Under the pieces are notes generated by a model that saw nothing but the letters and a program-made list of their open reading frames with translations, was not told the origin of the DNA and searched no databases. A DNA stretch of 64,000 nt, taken from positions 24,410,001-24,474,000 of the forward strand of contig JAWHQI010000004.1 of the NCBI GenBank assembly GCA_033032865.1, written 5' to 3'. The translations under genes and the position numbers were made by a program. The stretch's first letter is position 1. Every line of letters begins with the position of its first letter. This DNA is from Dactylorhiza incarnata (taxonomy: Eukaryota > Streptophyta > Magnoliopsida > Asparagales > Orchidaceae). Below are positions 54,020 to 64,000 of the stretch, in pieces.

Positions 54020-54536
54020 CCTTCACCAAAGTGAAAGTATGACACTTAGCCACATAGAGAGCAATGTCTTTCTTCATACCCGGCCACCAAAAGAGTTTCT
54101 TCATGTCCTACATCTTTATTCTCCCTGGGTGGATTAAGTACTTGTTAATGTGAGCCTAGTACAACAATTCATCCCGTAATTTGGCATCTTTTGGCATGAT
54201 AGTCTAGCATTCCTCCATAAGAGACCATCCTCGAAGGAGAATTTAGCGTTAGACCCATCCACGGTATCCAGTTCAAGCATGCTGAAGTAGACGCTCTCCT
54301 ATCGACACAAGAGATCCCCAATGATTCTAAATCACGGATCAGACGCTCATCATGCATCAAAATCCAATTTGCTTGTGCGGGAGACCGCTACCTCAACGCA
54401 TCTGCAATTAACTCCAATTAACGAATATCAAAGGTGTAATCCCCAATTAAATCCATCCACCTCCTTTGTCGCAAATTCAACTCCTTTTGATTTAATAGGT
54501 ACTTTAGGCTCTTGTGGTATGTAAAGATATCAATAT

Positions 54537-54785
54537 TTATGCATATGGGTAATGCTGCCACAGCTTAAGAGCGAATACCATGGCCGCTAACTCCATGTCA
54601 TGGATCGGGTAGTTCCACTCATGTACCTTCAACTGATGGGAGCCAAAAGCAATCACATTTCTGAATTGTACTAGGACGCAACCCAAGACGCTCCCTGATG
54701 CGTCACTATATATCTCATAGCCATTCGTACCACTTGGCGAGCATAAGATGGGCGTCGTGTTCAGACGACTCTTCACCTCCTCCAA
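54537..54785 (-). pseudogene. J1 RNase H fragment
   Basis: An 82-residue frame with PILCSPSGTNGYEIYSDASG, LGCVLVQFRNVIAFGSHQLK and [20 protein letters not shown]. These are the Gypsy RNase H blocks with the catalytic Asp and Glu regions in place. Confidence 0.85.
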
Positions 54786-54965
54786 AGCTCATGCACACTC
54801 CACTGTCTAAATGAACTTCTGATCTTTCCTAGTGAGTTTAGTGAGAGGAAGTGCAAACTTCAAAAAGTTCTTCACGAAGTGCCTATAGTAGTCGGGAAGT
54901 CCTAAGAAACTTCAGACTTCTGCTATGTTTTTCAGCACATGCCACTCTCGAATTGCTACTATCTT

Positions 54966-55300
54966 CTACGAATCAACTGTAATTCCTTCACCACTAACAA
55001 CATGACCAAGGAATGCCACTGACGATAGCCAAAAATTGCATTTTGAGAACTTTGCATATAACTGACTCTTCTTCAAAGTGCTCAAAATAGCATGCAGATG
55101 CTCTGCATGCTCCTCTTCATACTGAGAATATACCAATATGTCGTTGATGAAGACAATCACAAACTGGTCCTAATACTCTCGAAATAGTCTATTCATCAAG
55201 TCCATAAATATCGATGGTGCATTTGAGAGACCAAACGGCATAACCGTGAACTCATAGTGCCTAAAGAGGGCACTGAACCCCTGATGTAGGCTACGCTCTC
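54966..55300 (-). pseudogene. J1 reverse transcriptase fragment (Tekay-like)
   Basis: Two frames cover the RT palm. [20 protein letters not shown] and LMNRLFREY come from 55170-55290. [20 protein letters not shown], then [20 protein letters not shown], come from 54966-55160. The active site reads IND in place of IDD, so one catalytic Asp is lost. RT is truncated upstream at about 55290-55300 where other DNA begins. Confidence 0.85.
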
Positions 55301-56229
55301 TGACACGGTTATTACGGGCAAACACAAATTTCACTCTACGTTCCCAATTCTTCGTTCGCACAAATAATTATTCGTAGTACACACGCTTCGCAATTTATCA
55401 ATTAAAGGATAATGTACGGGTCGGCTACACCCATAGAGATGAAATAATGGCTATATGCCAATATTCTCCCTAGCCAAATGGATCCACCCTATCAGATCGA
55501 GCGAGTGTTGTACCAAAAGTGATCCACCAAAAATAACGATTTCGGAAAAGGTAGATCTCTCCCAACAAAAAGAAAACGAGGATCGCCAATCTTCACGAAT
55601 TTAAATCAATTAGGAATAACTCAAAAACAATCGAAGAAATCCACGAAAATTCATGTTGTCGAAGATCACGCCAAAATTAATCCACCACAAGAAATATTCA
55701 AGAGGGAATCACACAAAGTAGAAAGTTTCATTACCCCACTTGAGATTAGATTTTCTCAAGCAATCAATCGCGAGATCGCTCATCAAAGGTTCCACCGGAG
55801 TTGCATCATATGGAGAGAAACTCGTCCGCCTTCTTTGCTTCAACCGGAGAATATGTTTGCCGGAACCACAGAGCCCTTGCCTTGGTCAAAATCTTCAAGA
55901 TAAGGAGAGGGTTGTTTGGCACTCTTCAAAGGAGGAGGGAGGTGGTCGGCTATAAATAGATTTAGAGAGGTGGAGAGGAGGGGAGGAGAAGGGGTTGGCG
56001 GATATGGAGAGGAGAAGAGAGCAAGGGGGAGGTTGCTCTAGGTTTGGCCGAAACCAAAGGAGGGAGGAGGAATTCAGCTAGAGGGGGGAGAGAATAAAAG
56101 AAGAGAGGGAGATTTCCATGTTTGGATTTCAAATTTCAACTGTATCATCATTATTATTAATCCTTCTACATTCATGGCCTTTTATAGGCTTATAAACACA
56201 TATGGCTACATGCAGCCCAAATTAAAACA
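55301..56229 (-). mobile_element. LTR-like segment P between J1 and J2
   Basis: The right end on the minus strand reads TGTTTTAATTTGGGCTGCAT where J2 RNase H stops matching. TATA-like words CCTATAAAAGG (about 56182-56192) and CTATTTATAGCC (about 55948-55959) are present, and leader-like sequence runs left. A left end TGTACGGG at 55413 is one candidate. I could not find a matching target duplication. No palindromic promoter cluster is visible here, which makes it a useful contrast. Confidence 0.4.
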
Positions 56230-57027
56230 ATAATTGTAAAAGAGGAGCTTCCGACATTCGGGATTTAATTGTTTCAAACACTTTAGTGGTCGATTTGGTC
56301 CATGTGAATTATCCCTTCTTCATGCACTCTGTGATCGGTGCCATGATACTACTAAAATCTTGGATAAATCAGCGGTAAAAAGTAGCTAAGCCGTGAAAAC
56401 TCTAAACATCCTATGTATTGGTCGATTTCGTCTAATACCTAATGGCTTGGACCTTCTTGGGATCCACATGAATTCCCTCCGAACTAACAATATATCTTAG
56501 GAACTCCACAGATGGAACATTGAACGAGCATTTTTTTATATTAACAAATAATTGTTCCTTTCGCAATGTCGTAAGGACTATCCTCAATGCGACTCATTGT
56601 CATTCTGAGAAGCGCTAAAAACTAGAATATCATCAAAATATATAACTACGAATTTTCCTAAGAAAGGTTTGAACACTAACGTCATCAACCTCGAAAATGT
56701 ACTCGGGCCATTAGTGAGCCCTTCCCCGAGCACCAACCACTCATAAAGTTAATCTTTTGATTTAAATGCCATTTTCCACTCGTCTCCCTCCCTAATTTTA
56801 ATTTGATGGTAACCACTCTTAAGATCTAGTTTAGAAAAAGTAGTGGCCCCGGCTAACATATCCAATAAGTTGTCCAAACGAGGGTTGGGAAACCTATATT
56901 TGACAGTTATATTATTAATGGCTCTATAATCCACACACATCCTCCAGGAACCGTCTTTCTTAGGTACCAATAATGCAGGTACGGCACAAGGAATCGTACT
57001 ATGATGGATGAACTCCTTACTTAGCAA
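56230..57027 (-). pseudogene. J2 reverse transcriptase/RNase H (Reina-like chromovirus)
   Basis: The open part 56749-57027 reads [40 protein letters not shown] and [20 protein letters not shown]. Below it, with stops, the strand still encodes [16 protein letters not shown] (intact active site, about 56630) and RNase H-like sequence to 56230. These blocks are typical of the Reina chromovirus lineage. Confidence 0.85.
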
Positions 57028-57205
57028 ATCCGATTAATTTTTGCAATTCATGGTGTGAGGAGGGGTTAAGTCGATAAGGGGGAAGGTTGGGCAAGGACGA
57101 ACCCGGAACAAAATCAATTTCGTGTTGAATTTCTCTCATAGGGCGTAATTCAGACGGTAAATCATCCGGGTAGACGTCCTTAAATTCTTCCAAAAGTGTC
57201 TTCAA
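57017..57205 (-). pseudogene. J2 protease-RT linker
   Basis: A 62-residue frame: LLEEFKDVYPDDLPSELRPM, then IQHEIDFVPGSSLPNLPPYR and NPSSHHELQKL. This is the conserved entry into chromovirus RT. It overlaps the RT frame by 11 bp in another phase, so a frameshift separates them. Confidence 0.85.
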
Positions 57206-57712
57206 TGCTAGTTGTAAATTTTCAAAAAACGACGTATCTTCCTTTATTTATAAACAAACTAACGCATATTTGACACCGTCCATAAAGCTAACGCGCTCAA
57301 ACTCCTTCTTACCAATCAAGCTTAACGCTTTCTTCTCAGCGAGCACAATTGTGTCTTTAGAGGTGACTGATGGATCCTTAGGCAGACTGGGTTTAAAGAA
57401 AATGGTCTTGCCATTAAATTTGAACTCATATGTGTTGGCTTGCCCTTAATGAGTAACATCATGGTCATAAAGCCATGGGCATCCTAATAACATGTGACAT
57501 GCATCCGTGGGGATGGCGTTACACCAAACCTTTTTCAGAATAAGCCTTGATGGTAAGGGGTACCAAACAACGCTTCACAACCGGAAGAGATGTCTTATTA
57601 ACCTAAGCAACCTTTTAAGGGAGAGGGTGAGGCTCAGTAGTTAGTAACATCCGTGACACCGCTATTTCTGAGACCACATTCATAAAGCTACCGCTATCGA
57701 TTATCAGTTTAC
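57206..57712 (-). pseudogene. J2 protease region, cut by element I
   Basis: The stretch 57615-57712 encodes KLIIDSGSFMNVVSE, a DSG aspartic-protease active site of the chromovirus type. Stops break the frame at about 57600. The region ends at 57713 where the LTR of element I begins, so J2 gag would lie beyond the window. Confidence 0.75.
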
Positions 57713-58642
57713 TGACAAGCTTACGGCAAGTGCAGCAATCATACAAGTAATAAAAGTTTGGAGAGACTCCCCGAATATCGTACTCAGAGGATTGCAAGTT
57801 GGGGTGTATGATTTCTCGTCAGGGAAATTGATTATAAAGATTGTTGTGTTAATAATAAAAAGGGGGGTTGATCTTGGGTTTCCTAAATTAACAACAACGA
57901 AAGAAAATACGGGCCTAAAGCACCGCATCGCTTGGCGGGATGGAATGCAGGCCGCAATGTCGTGCTTCGGTAAGCGGGTGGACGAGAAGGCTTGCGGATG
58001 GACGATTCGTAACTGGCGGAGTGAGGGTTGTAGGCACCTCGTCACAAAACACGCAACTAGCAATTGCTAGTGCGGCGCACAATGCAGTGGTGGAGTGGAT
58101 GGTGGAATGGGGCGCTCCGCAACTCAAATTAACCATATTGAATCTCATAAACATGAAATTACATTAGCTAAATAAAGGGTTTATGCACATCATCCAAAAT
58201 AACACACACACAAAGGAAAACTATGAAGCAATACACAAGGGGAAAGAGAAAACCGAAGCTCGAACTCTTTGCTGAAGATTCTCGGTCGGAATCATAGGGT
58301 TGGAAAGCCTCGTCCGTGCTCGGTCTTCAATTGTCGTCCGGGGTCCAGAGGAGCTGTCACCTTCCTCCACTTTACCAATCTTCTTTGCGGTTTAGCTCAA
58401 GCTAACTCTTGTTGGCACACCTTGAATGCAGCGGAGACTTTCCGTCGATGGCGTTCTTGAGCTCGTGGATGATGGAGGAGGCCGAGGAGGAAGCTTTGGT
58501 GGACGATTCGCAAGAAAGCTGTGGCCGGAGCTTCTCCTAGGTCGAGCGGTGGTGGAGAGGCGAAATGGGCGTACTGGAGCGGAAATGGAGGGCTCTCAGA
58601 TCTTTTTCCAAAAAATTCCTCCTCAAGCCATCAGATTTCCTG

Positions 58643-58652
58643 GCTTATATAC
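58643..58652 (-). promoter_or_regulatory. TATA box of element I LTR
   Basis: AGTATATAAG on the minus strand, about 20 bp downstream of the cluster. Confidence 0.65.
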
Positions 58653-58670
58653 TAAAATATCAGAAATTAA

Positions 58671-58990
58671 GTCACGCACGGTCGAACGCACGACCGTGCG
58701 TAGACCGTGCAATATTAACGAAGAAGAAAGACCTGAAAAAAGAAGCAGCAACGCCCGTGCATTTTACTCACGCACGGTTGAAGCCGCCCGTGTGTAAAAA
58801 CGCACGATCAAATCCAGATGTCCTAAAAGCCTGGCTTAACAGGTGATCGTGAGATTCCTTGGCGCACGGGCAACTGCCCTTGCATAAAAACGCACAATCA
58901 AAGATAGAAGATCATTTTTCACCATAGACAAGAGCGCACGACCGCAACCAACCGTGCGTCAAGGAAAATGCACGACCGTGTGATACACGG
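58671..58990 (-). promoter_or_regulatory. U3 palindrome cluster of element I
   Basis: CGCACGGTCG/CGACCGTGCG pairs occur at 58675-58700. Further CGCACGG, CCCGTGC, CGCACGATC and CGCACGACCG/CCGTGCGTC pairs run to 58990. Confidence 0.85.
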
Positions 58991-59282
58991 AGACATGAAA
59001 TCTTGGTAAAATAGGATGAACCATCCACCTGCATAAACATCAACACAGCTGGGAATACCCCTCCATCTCAATATAAATACAGAACAAAAGGTTAGGGAGC
59101 ACCATGTGCTTACCCCCAACAACAAGAAGCATAAAAGCATACCAAGACAGGCCTAAATAGTGCACATAGCGTGGAAGTGATTATAAGAGAAATACAAGCA
59201 ATTATTGCTCGAATAAGACGTGCACAAGAGTGAAAACTAGCCCGGATGAGTCCATAAAATCGTATAAATATTGGACTCATCA

Positions 59283-61330
59283 AACCCCAGAAATAACCAT
59301 TTGCTCGTCCTGAGAAAATCATCCCTTATGCGGATGGGAAAAAGGATTAGCTGGCTTAACACTTGCAAAAGCGGAGTACCATGCGAAGTCGCTTGCTCGC
59401 GCGCATTGAAATGCAATAGAAGAAATTTTTAATTATACAAATAATTTATAATAATCTAATAGCGTAATTATATATTATTTTTACTCAAAAGTTGAAACAC
59501 GGTGAATCGTCCGGTCTCGCATAGAAAGTAAGTAAACTGATCGCTGAGGCGAACATTGCTAAAGATCGGTGCTCGGAACGACCTCCATTGAAATCCATCA
59601 ATGTCGGTGACCATAAGCTCACCCGGTCACACTCTCTCCACGACACTAGTTTGGTTCATTACGTGAGTCAGTAGGACATTAGGATAAAAACGGGGCTTGG
59701 GATTCGGTAGGGTTTACAAGGATAAACATGAAGGTTTTCGCACCTAACCCAAAAGAGCTTATGTCAAGGAAATTATCCAAGCACCACAATAAGAACACGG
59801 GTGCACCACACACCCAGACTTGAACCTGAAAACATGGGTTTGTTCACCGCCTACTCCCAAAACAACTCTTAAAAAGATTTTCAATTAGGCTCTTTTCTTA
59901 ACCAACCATTTCTTTTCTTTTCTTTTTTCTAATTTTTTTTCTTTTCTCAAAACTTTGTTAGCGAATAAACTGATGAAGCGCAAACCAAACTTTCACAAAC
60001 TTTATACCGCATCAACACACTCAATTAAAAATAATACAACACTAAAGCTCGGATTGGGTGTGCGACTAGGATTAGCTTGTAGGCTTTGGTGAAATATAAG
60101 TGGAGTTTAATCAAGAGAAGGGGTAGGCACAAAGGACTAGCAAGGATAATGAAAGGGTCGGTATACAAAGCTCAACCTGGCCAAAACGAAGGCCTACATC
60201 ATGCTCACGCTTTGAACTAACTTATGCCAATGCTTCAAGAGTCGCTTGGGGCAAGTTCTTAGCCACCGAGAAAGTTGATTCTTCCTCCTGACTCGAGCAA
60301 GACAAGCCTAGAAACCGTCTACACACATCCCTATGCTACCGTCAGATTCACACCGGATTCACCACTTTTGAGTAGAATAAACAATTATTACGCAAATAGA
60401 AAAATTACAAAACTATAAGCATAAAGAAAATTTTATTCTACACACAATTCTATGCAAGATGCGAGTACTCGACTAGAGCACTACGGGAGTCAACATTTTA
60501 CTCCGTCTTGCAACCCTAAGCCAGCACAACAATTTTCCCAATCCTACAAAAGAAACGAGTTAGACTCGTTACGCGCCTACAATTTAGTGCTCTCTATTGG
60601 GTGTTGTGGTGTGCTATGAGAATGAAAATACAAATAAGATTGTAACTTCTAGTATGTTGTGCTTATGTGCACGTGCAAGTGGGCACTAAGTACATCTCTC
60701 CCCCAGACTTAAATTCAAGCAAATCAAAAGAAAACATTCACATAATAAAAAGGAGCTAAGGATAGAGGGTACCTAGGCTCATAAATGAGCCTACCAGAAG
60801 ATCAGTGATTCTTTTTCAAAGACAGCTGTCCCACATGCACTAAATAGATTTTTGGCCCTGCGATTAAAGCATTTCTCCAGACAAAATAGAGATAAACTAA
60901 TATATATAATAGAAAAATGAAAAAAAAATGTAACCAAGCGGTCCCAATGGGTTGTCTCCCAAGAGCCCTTTTATTTACCATCCTTAAGGTGGACCAAATA
61001 CCTGTATTAACATTATAGCAATAGATTTCAAGCAAAATTATAGCAATTGTCCAAAACATTACCAAGATAACCTCACAAGTTCAAAAAAATAGAATGAAGC
61101 AAAATGAAACCGCAGAAACATAAGCCCGGATACTCCATCACGACTCAGTTGTAGGCTGATTTGTGTTGATTCTCCCCAGCCACACGAGATGGGAAGGAGG
61201 TGAAGGATTTAGGGCACAAAGGAGATTTCTCTCCCTTTCCCCTAACCTCTTCCTTCTCATGTCGGATGGCAGTAAAGCGCGCTGCGCATAATAACTCATT
61301 CTGCTTCAATCTCTCCACAGTAGGAAAGCG
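59283..61330 (-). mobile_element. Element I 3' untranslated region
   Basis: A polypurine-like tract TATTTCTGGGGTT (minus) abuts the LTR. The 2-kb region carries GGTTGTCTCCCAAGAGCCC (about 60950), the counterpart of the Tat/Athila 3' word in B. The short frame at 60802-61065 is hydrophobic but not recognisable. No RT sequence is seen. Confidence 0.7.
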
Positions 61331-62050
61331 CTAATGAGCAATAAGATCTCGATCAAAATCATTGTCTAGCAGTTTCGGAGCAGCCAAGGGCTTCATTTCT
61401 TCACACCCTACGGGTGATAGATCTGCCCATCTAACCTGTTTTAAGTGTTTAAAATTGTGTCCTATTTTAATAAAAGTACTTAAAGAGTTTGTGGCCAAGT
61501 TGGCCATGGTGACTTCAAAACTTCTCAGCCTCGCCGCTTTTTTGTCGTCATCCTCTTCCCTCAACGGGTATTTCTTTGTTATATCTTCTCCTTCCTTCTC
61601 GTTCTCAGCCCTTGTCTTATTTCTATTTCCCTCCACAACTGCATTCGATTCACTAGCAAGCCCATCAGAAATAACATGCATAAAAATGATGTCATTGGTT
61701 ATTATAGATGGGTGAGTGTGGTGTGTCACCTTGGGTGAAAAGGTTATACAACCACTAGAAATGTGAATGGTAGCACCACTCTCCTTCATGAATGGGACAC
61801 CCAAAATTGGCATGGAGTTGTTTTCCATGGGGCCCAAACCTTGGAAGTTCATGATAACCAATGTTCCATCTATAATTACCTCGACATCCTTAATTTCTCC
61901 TTCCGTTTCTACCACCATTCCATTGGCCAGGACAAGCGATGTCCAATCATCGACATTGATTTTTAGGTTTAGATTTTCAACGTCTTGTAATGCAAGATCG
62001 TTGCACGGTGATCCAGTGTCATACAGAGCGGTGGTTTCAACGTTATATCA
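61331..62050 (-). pseudogene. Element I aspartic protease
   Basis: The active-site word LYDTGSPCNDL is encoded around 62005-62040. It continues through NVDDWTSLVLANG to the frame at 61331-61918 with VEVIIDGTLVIMNFQGLGPM, MPILGVPFMKESGATIHISS and GCITFSPK. This is the Tat/Athila retropepsin layout (DTG, then a flap region, then ILGVPF). The DTG segment is in a different frame from the gag linker upstream, so at least one frameshift is present. The tail after the protease domain is charged and ends at 61331. Confidence 0.75.
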
Positions 62051-62364
62051 CATTTCACAATCAGATCGCCCTCACGGCATCCATTCGTCTCGATTATGCT
62101 CTTTCCCTGCTCACGAGGATTCTTCTCCATCGTGCTGTGGAGAGCACCTTGATTATGCTCATAAAGCACTTGAGCCAATTGGCCAAGTTGCATTTCAAAG
62201 TTCCTCATAGAGGCCGTTTGATTGGCCATATTTGCTTGAGCCACATCAACAAATTTCTCCATCATCTCTTCTAACGCACTCTTGTGCTGCACCAGAGTGC
62301 CTTGATTATATTCGGGTTGAGGCAGACTTTGTCGGATTCCGGACGCTTGAGCATCAAATTGATG
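62051..62364 (-). pseudogene. Element I gag-protease linker
   Basis: The frame 61969-62292 includes MEKFVDVAQANMANQTASMR and NFEMQLGQLAQVL, a helical segment conserved between gag and protease in Athila/Tat elements. Confidence 0.7.
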
Positions 62365-63534
62365 CTAGCCCGGTTGCCAATGTTGGCCCGCAGTGTTTTG
62401 ATTCCATGAGAAATTTGGGTGATTTCTCACACCTGGATTATAAGTATTTGAAAATGGTGTAGTGCGATTTTGATTTTGAATAAAATTAACATTTTCTTCC
62501 ATATTGAGATTAGAAAAGTTAGAGGAAATTTCACCTGAGGGGCATTCATAAGTATGATGACCGGAGTTCTCGCATGCCTGACAAGATATAGCCATCACCA
62601 GAGTTGGAGAAGAGGCAGGGCTCTTCAACACTGTTATGTTCTCGTATGGTGATGGAGCTGGACCAGAGGTGTTGACTTCTAATAGTCCTCTTATGTTCTG
62701 CGGGGTGTCCCTCCTTGCAGACCAAAAAGAACTATGAGTCACGGTATCCTGCAAAATTCCCAAAGCTTCATCTGGAGTATGATTTAAGAGGGTTCCGCCG
62801 GCGGAAGCATCAATCATTGCCCTGTAATTTGGCTCTATTGCGAAGTAGAAATACTCCACAAGGTTCCACGGTTGCAGCTCATGGTGAGGACACTTCCGGA
62901 GGAGTTCCATAAATCTCTCCCAAGCTTCTGCGAGGGTCTCCTGAGTGTGCTGCTAGAAGGTTGCAATCTCTCTCCTTAGGTTCACAGTTTTGTCCACAGG
63001 GTGGAACTTTGCTGAGAATTTGGAGGAAAGAAGCTCCCATGTAATTGCTATGCATGGTGGGATCGTATAGAGACACACCTTGGCTTTATCATGGAGGGAG
63101 AACAGTAATAATCTTAATTTCACCGTGTCGTCCGCTATACCGGCATACTGGAACGTTCCACAGATTTCTGAGAACTCTGCTAAGTGAAGTTGGGGATCTT
63201 CACTTGCCATCCCAGAGAACTGGGCATTGTTGCGGATGATGTTCTGGATCGCTGGCTTGATCTCGAATTGGTTGTTCGTAATGGCTGGGCCAAAACTAGG
63301 GTACACACTCCCCACAGTGGGAGTGGTGTAATCTCGCATCGTTTTGGGCCTCGACCGGGCCACCTCGTTCTCATCAGCCACATGAACAGCAGCGGGTACA
63401 TTCTCACCCCCGGGGTTAATTTCATTTCTATAAATATTAGGATCCATAGCAGCAGCAGTATGGCGACGCATGCGCAACATCCTCTGTATCTCAGGGTCGT
63501 ACTCTACTAGCTCTTCAGGGCCTTGCCCCTGCAT
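62365..63534 (-). pseudogene. Element I gag (Athila/Tat type), one stop
   Basis: The start is taken at the ATG ending at 63534 (MQGQGPEELVEYDPEIQRML). Then follow MRDYTTPTVGSVYPSFGPAI, FEIKPAIQNIIRNNAQFSGM, EDPQLHLAEFSEICGTFQYA, DKAKVCLYTIPPCIAITWEL and KFSAKFHPVDKTVNLRREIA, the capsid core. A stop at about 62950 interrupts the frame. It resumes with LLRKCPHHELQPWNLVEYFY, IDASAGGTLLNHTPDEA and a CX2CX4HX4C knuckle (CQACENSGHHTYEC, residues about 110-123 of the second part). Gag packages the element RNA. Confidence 0.9.
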
Positions 63535-63623
63535 AAACTTACACAAAACAAAAATAAAAATAACAAACAACGGAGAACCTTTATAACAGCTTCCTGGAAG
63601 AAAAACTCATACAACGCTTACAA

Positions 63624-63641
63624 TCCTCGGCAACGGCGCCA
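63624..63641 (-). other. Primer-binding site of element I (tRNA-Asp)
   Basis: Minus strand TGGCGCCGTTGCCGAGGA, five bases inside the LTR. It is complementary to the 3' end of plant tRNA-Asp with one mismatch. Confidence 0.88.
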
Positions 63642-63646
63642 AAAAT

Positions 63647-64000
63647 TGACACGCTTACGGCAAGTGCACCGGTCGTACAAGTAATAAAAGTTAGGAGAGA
63701 CTCCCCGAATATCAATCTCAGAGGATTGCAAGTTGGGGTGTATGATTTCTCGTCAGGGAAATTGATTATAAAGATTGTTGTGTTAATAATAAAAAGGGGG
63801 GTTGATCTTGGGTTTCCTAAATTAACAACAATGAAATAAAATGCGGGCCTAAAGCACCGTTTCGCTTGGTGGGATGGACTGCAGGCCGCAATGTCGTGCT
63901 TCGGTAAGCGGGTGGACGAGAAGGCTCGTGAATGGATGATTCATAACCGGCGGAGTGAGGGTCGTAGGCACCTCATCACAAAACACGCAACTAGCAATTG
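63647..64000 (-). mobile_element. Element I 5' LTR, truncated by window end
   Basis: Begins TGACACGCTTACGGCAAG and follows the 3' LTR with roughly 6 percent difference by eye. The window ends inside the palindrome ACTAGCAATTGCTAGT. Confidence 0.9.

Larger units (their letters stand above)
57713..59282 (-). mobile_element. Element I 3' LTR (1570 bp)
   Basis: Top strand TGACAAGCTTACGGCAAG to ATATTGGACTCATCA. It matches the right-hand LTR start at 63647. It shares the start TGATGAGTCC, the palindrome ACTAGCAATTGCTAGT (about 58057) and the CGCACG cluster with D-family LTRs but has different U5 sequence. Confidence 0.9.
57713..64000 (-). mobile_element. Element I: Tat/Athila-like gag-protease element, 5' LTR cut by window end
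   Basis: LTRs at 57713-59282 and 63647-64000+ flank gag and protease on the minus strand with a tRNA-Asp primer-binding site. No RT, RNase H or integrase lies between protease and the 3' LTR, so it is probably non-autonomous. It is inserted in the protease of J2. Confidence 0.88.

Noticed and set aside
1..64000. Host protein-coding gene
   Set aside because: Every recognisable protein domain belongs to retroelements. No other frame shows a domain, splice structure and promoter together.

Overview
The window is plant nuclear DNA built almost entirely of nested LTR retrotransposons. I found no host gene, rRNA gene, tRNA gene or CRISPR array. The evidence for a flowering plant is the set of element lineages: SIRE-like and Tork-like Copia, Tekay-like and Reina-like chromovirus Gypsy, and Athila/Tat-like gag elements. 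Primer-binding sites match plant tRNA-Asp and initiator tRNA-Met. The species cannot be named from the sequence. For reference in this answer I label elements A to P plus Copia-1 and Copia-2.

Layout, left to right. 1-2910: 3' end and 3' LTR of a Tat-like element (A, + strand). 2911-4591: pieces of two LTRs (C-like, then L). 4592-7878: body of an unclassified element (O) with putative plant-transposon ORFs. 7879-10370: a decayed LTR (D0) split by an intact solo LTR (D1, target duplication CTACT). 10371-13600: LTR/UTR-like DNA (E). 13610-18432: Copia-1. 18433-29839: Copia-2, whose 3' LTR is split by the gag-only element C (18541-25735), itself carrying solo LTR D2 (target duplication CTGGG). 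29840-33340: element G. 33567-49500: one LTR (H), split by complete element B (34128-48348, target duplication AGCAG), which is split by complete element F (37624-45346, target duplication CTAAT). 49501-52870: LTR pieces and a Copia RT fragment. 52871-57712: two decayed chromoviruses (J1, J2) with an LTR-like segment (P) between them. 57713-64000: gag-protease element I, running off the right edge.

Gene content. Only Copia-1, Copia-2, the 51 kb Copia piece, J1 and J2 retain polymerase sequence, and all are broken. Elements B, C, F and I keep gag (I also protease) between recognisable LTRs but have no reverse transcriptase, so they look non-autonomous. The gag frames of B and C are interrupted only by later insertions and keep phase across them.

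The most striking pattern is promoter design. In at least eleven LTR copies from unrelated Copia and Gypsy families, the DNA just upstream of the TATA box holds a cluster of a short, CG-rich, palindromic motif. The motif differs by family, for example GTCACGCCCGTGAC, CGCACGATCGTGCG, AGACCGCGCGGTCT, TCGGATATCCGA, TAACGCCAGCGTTA and TTCGACGAA. Some families repeat their motif internally. In G it lies beside a putative spliced antisense ORF. In O a related motif lies among putative transposon-protein ORFs. A family-specific DNA-binding factor with cognate promoter sites is a reasonable hypothesis, but it is inference.
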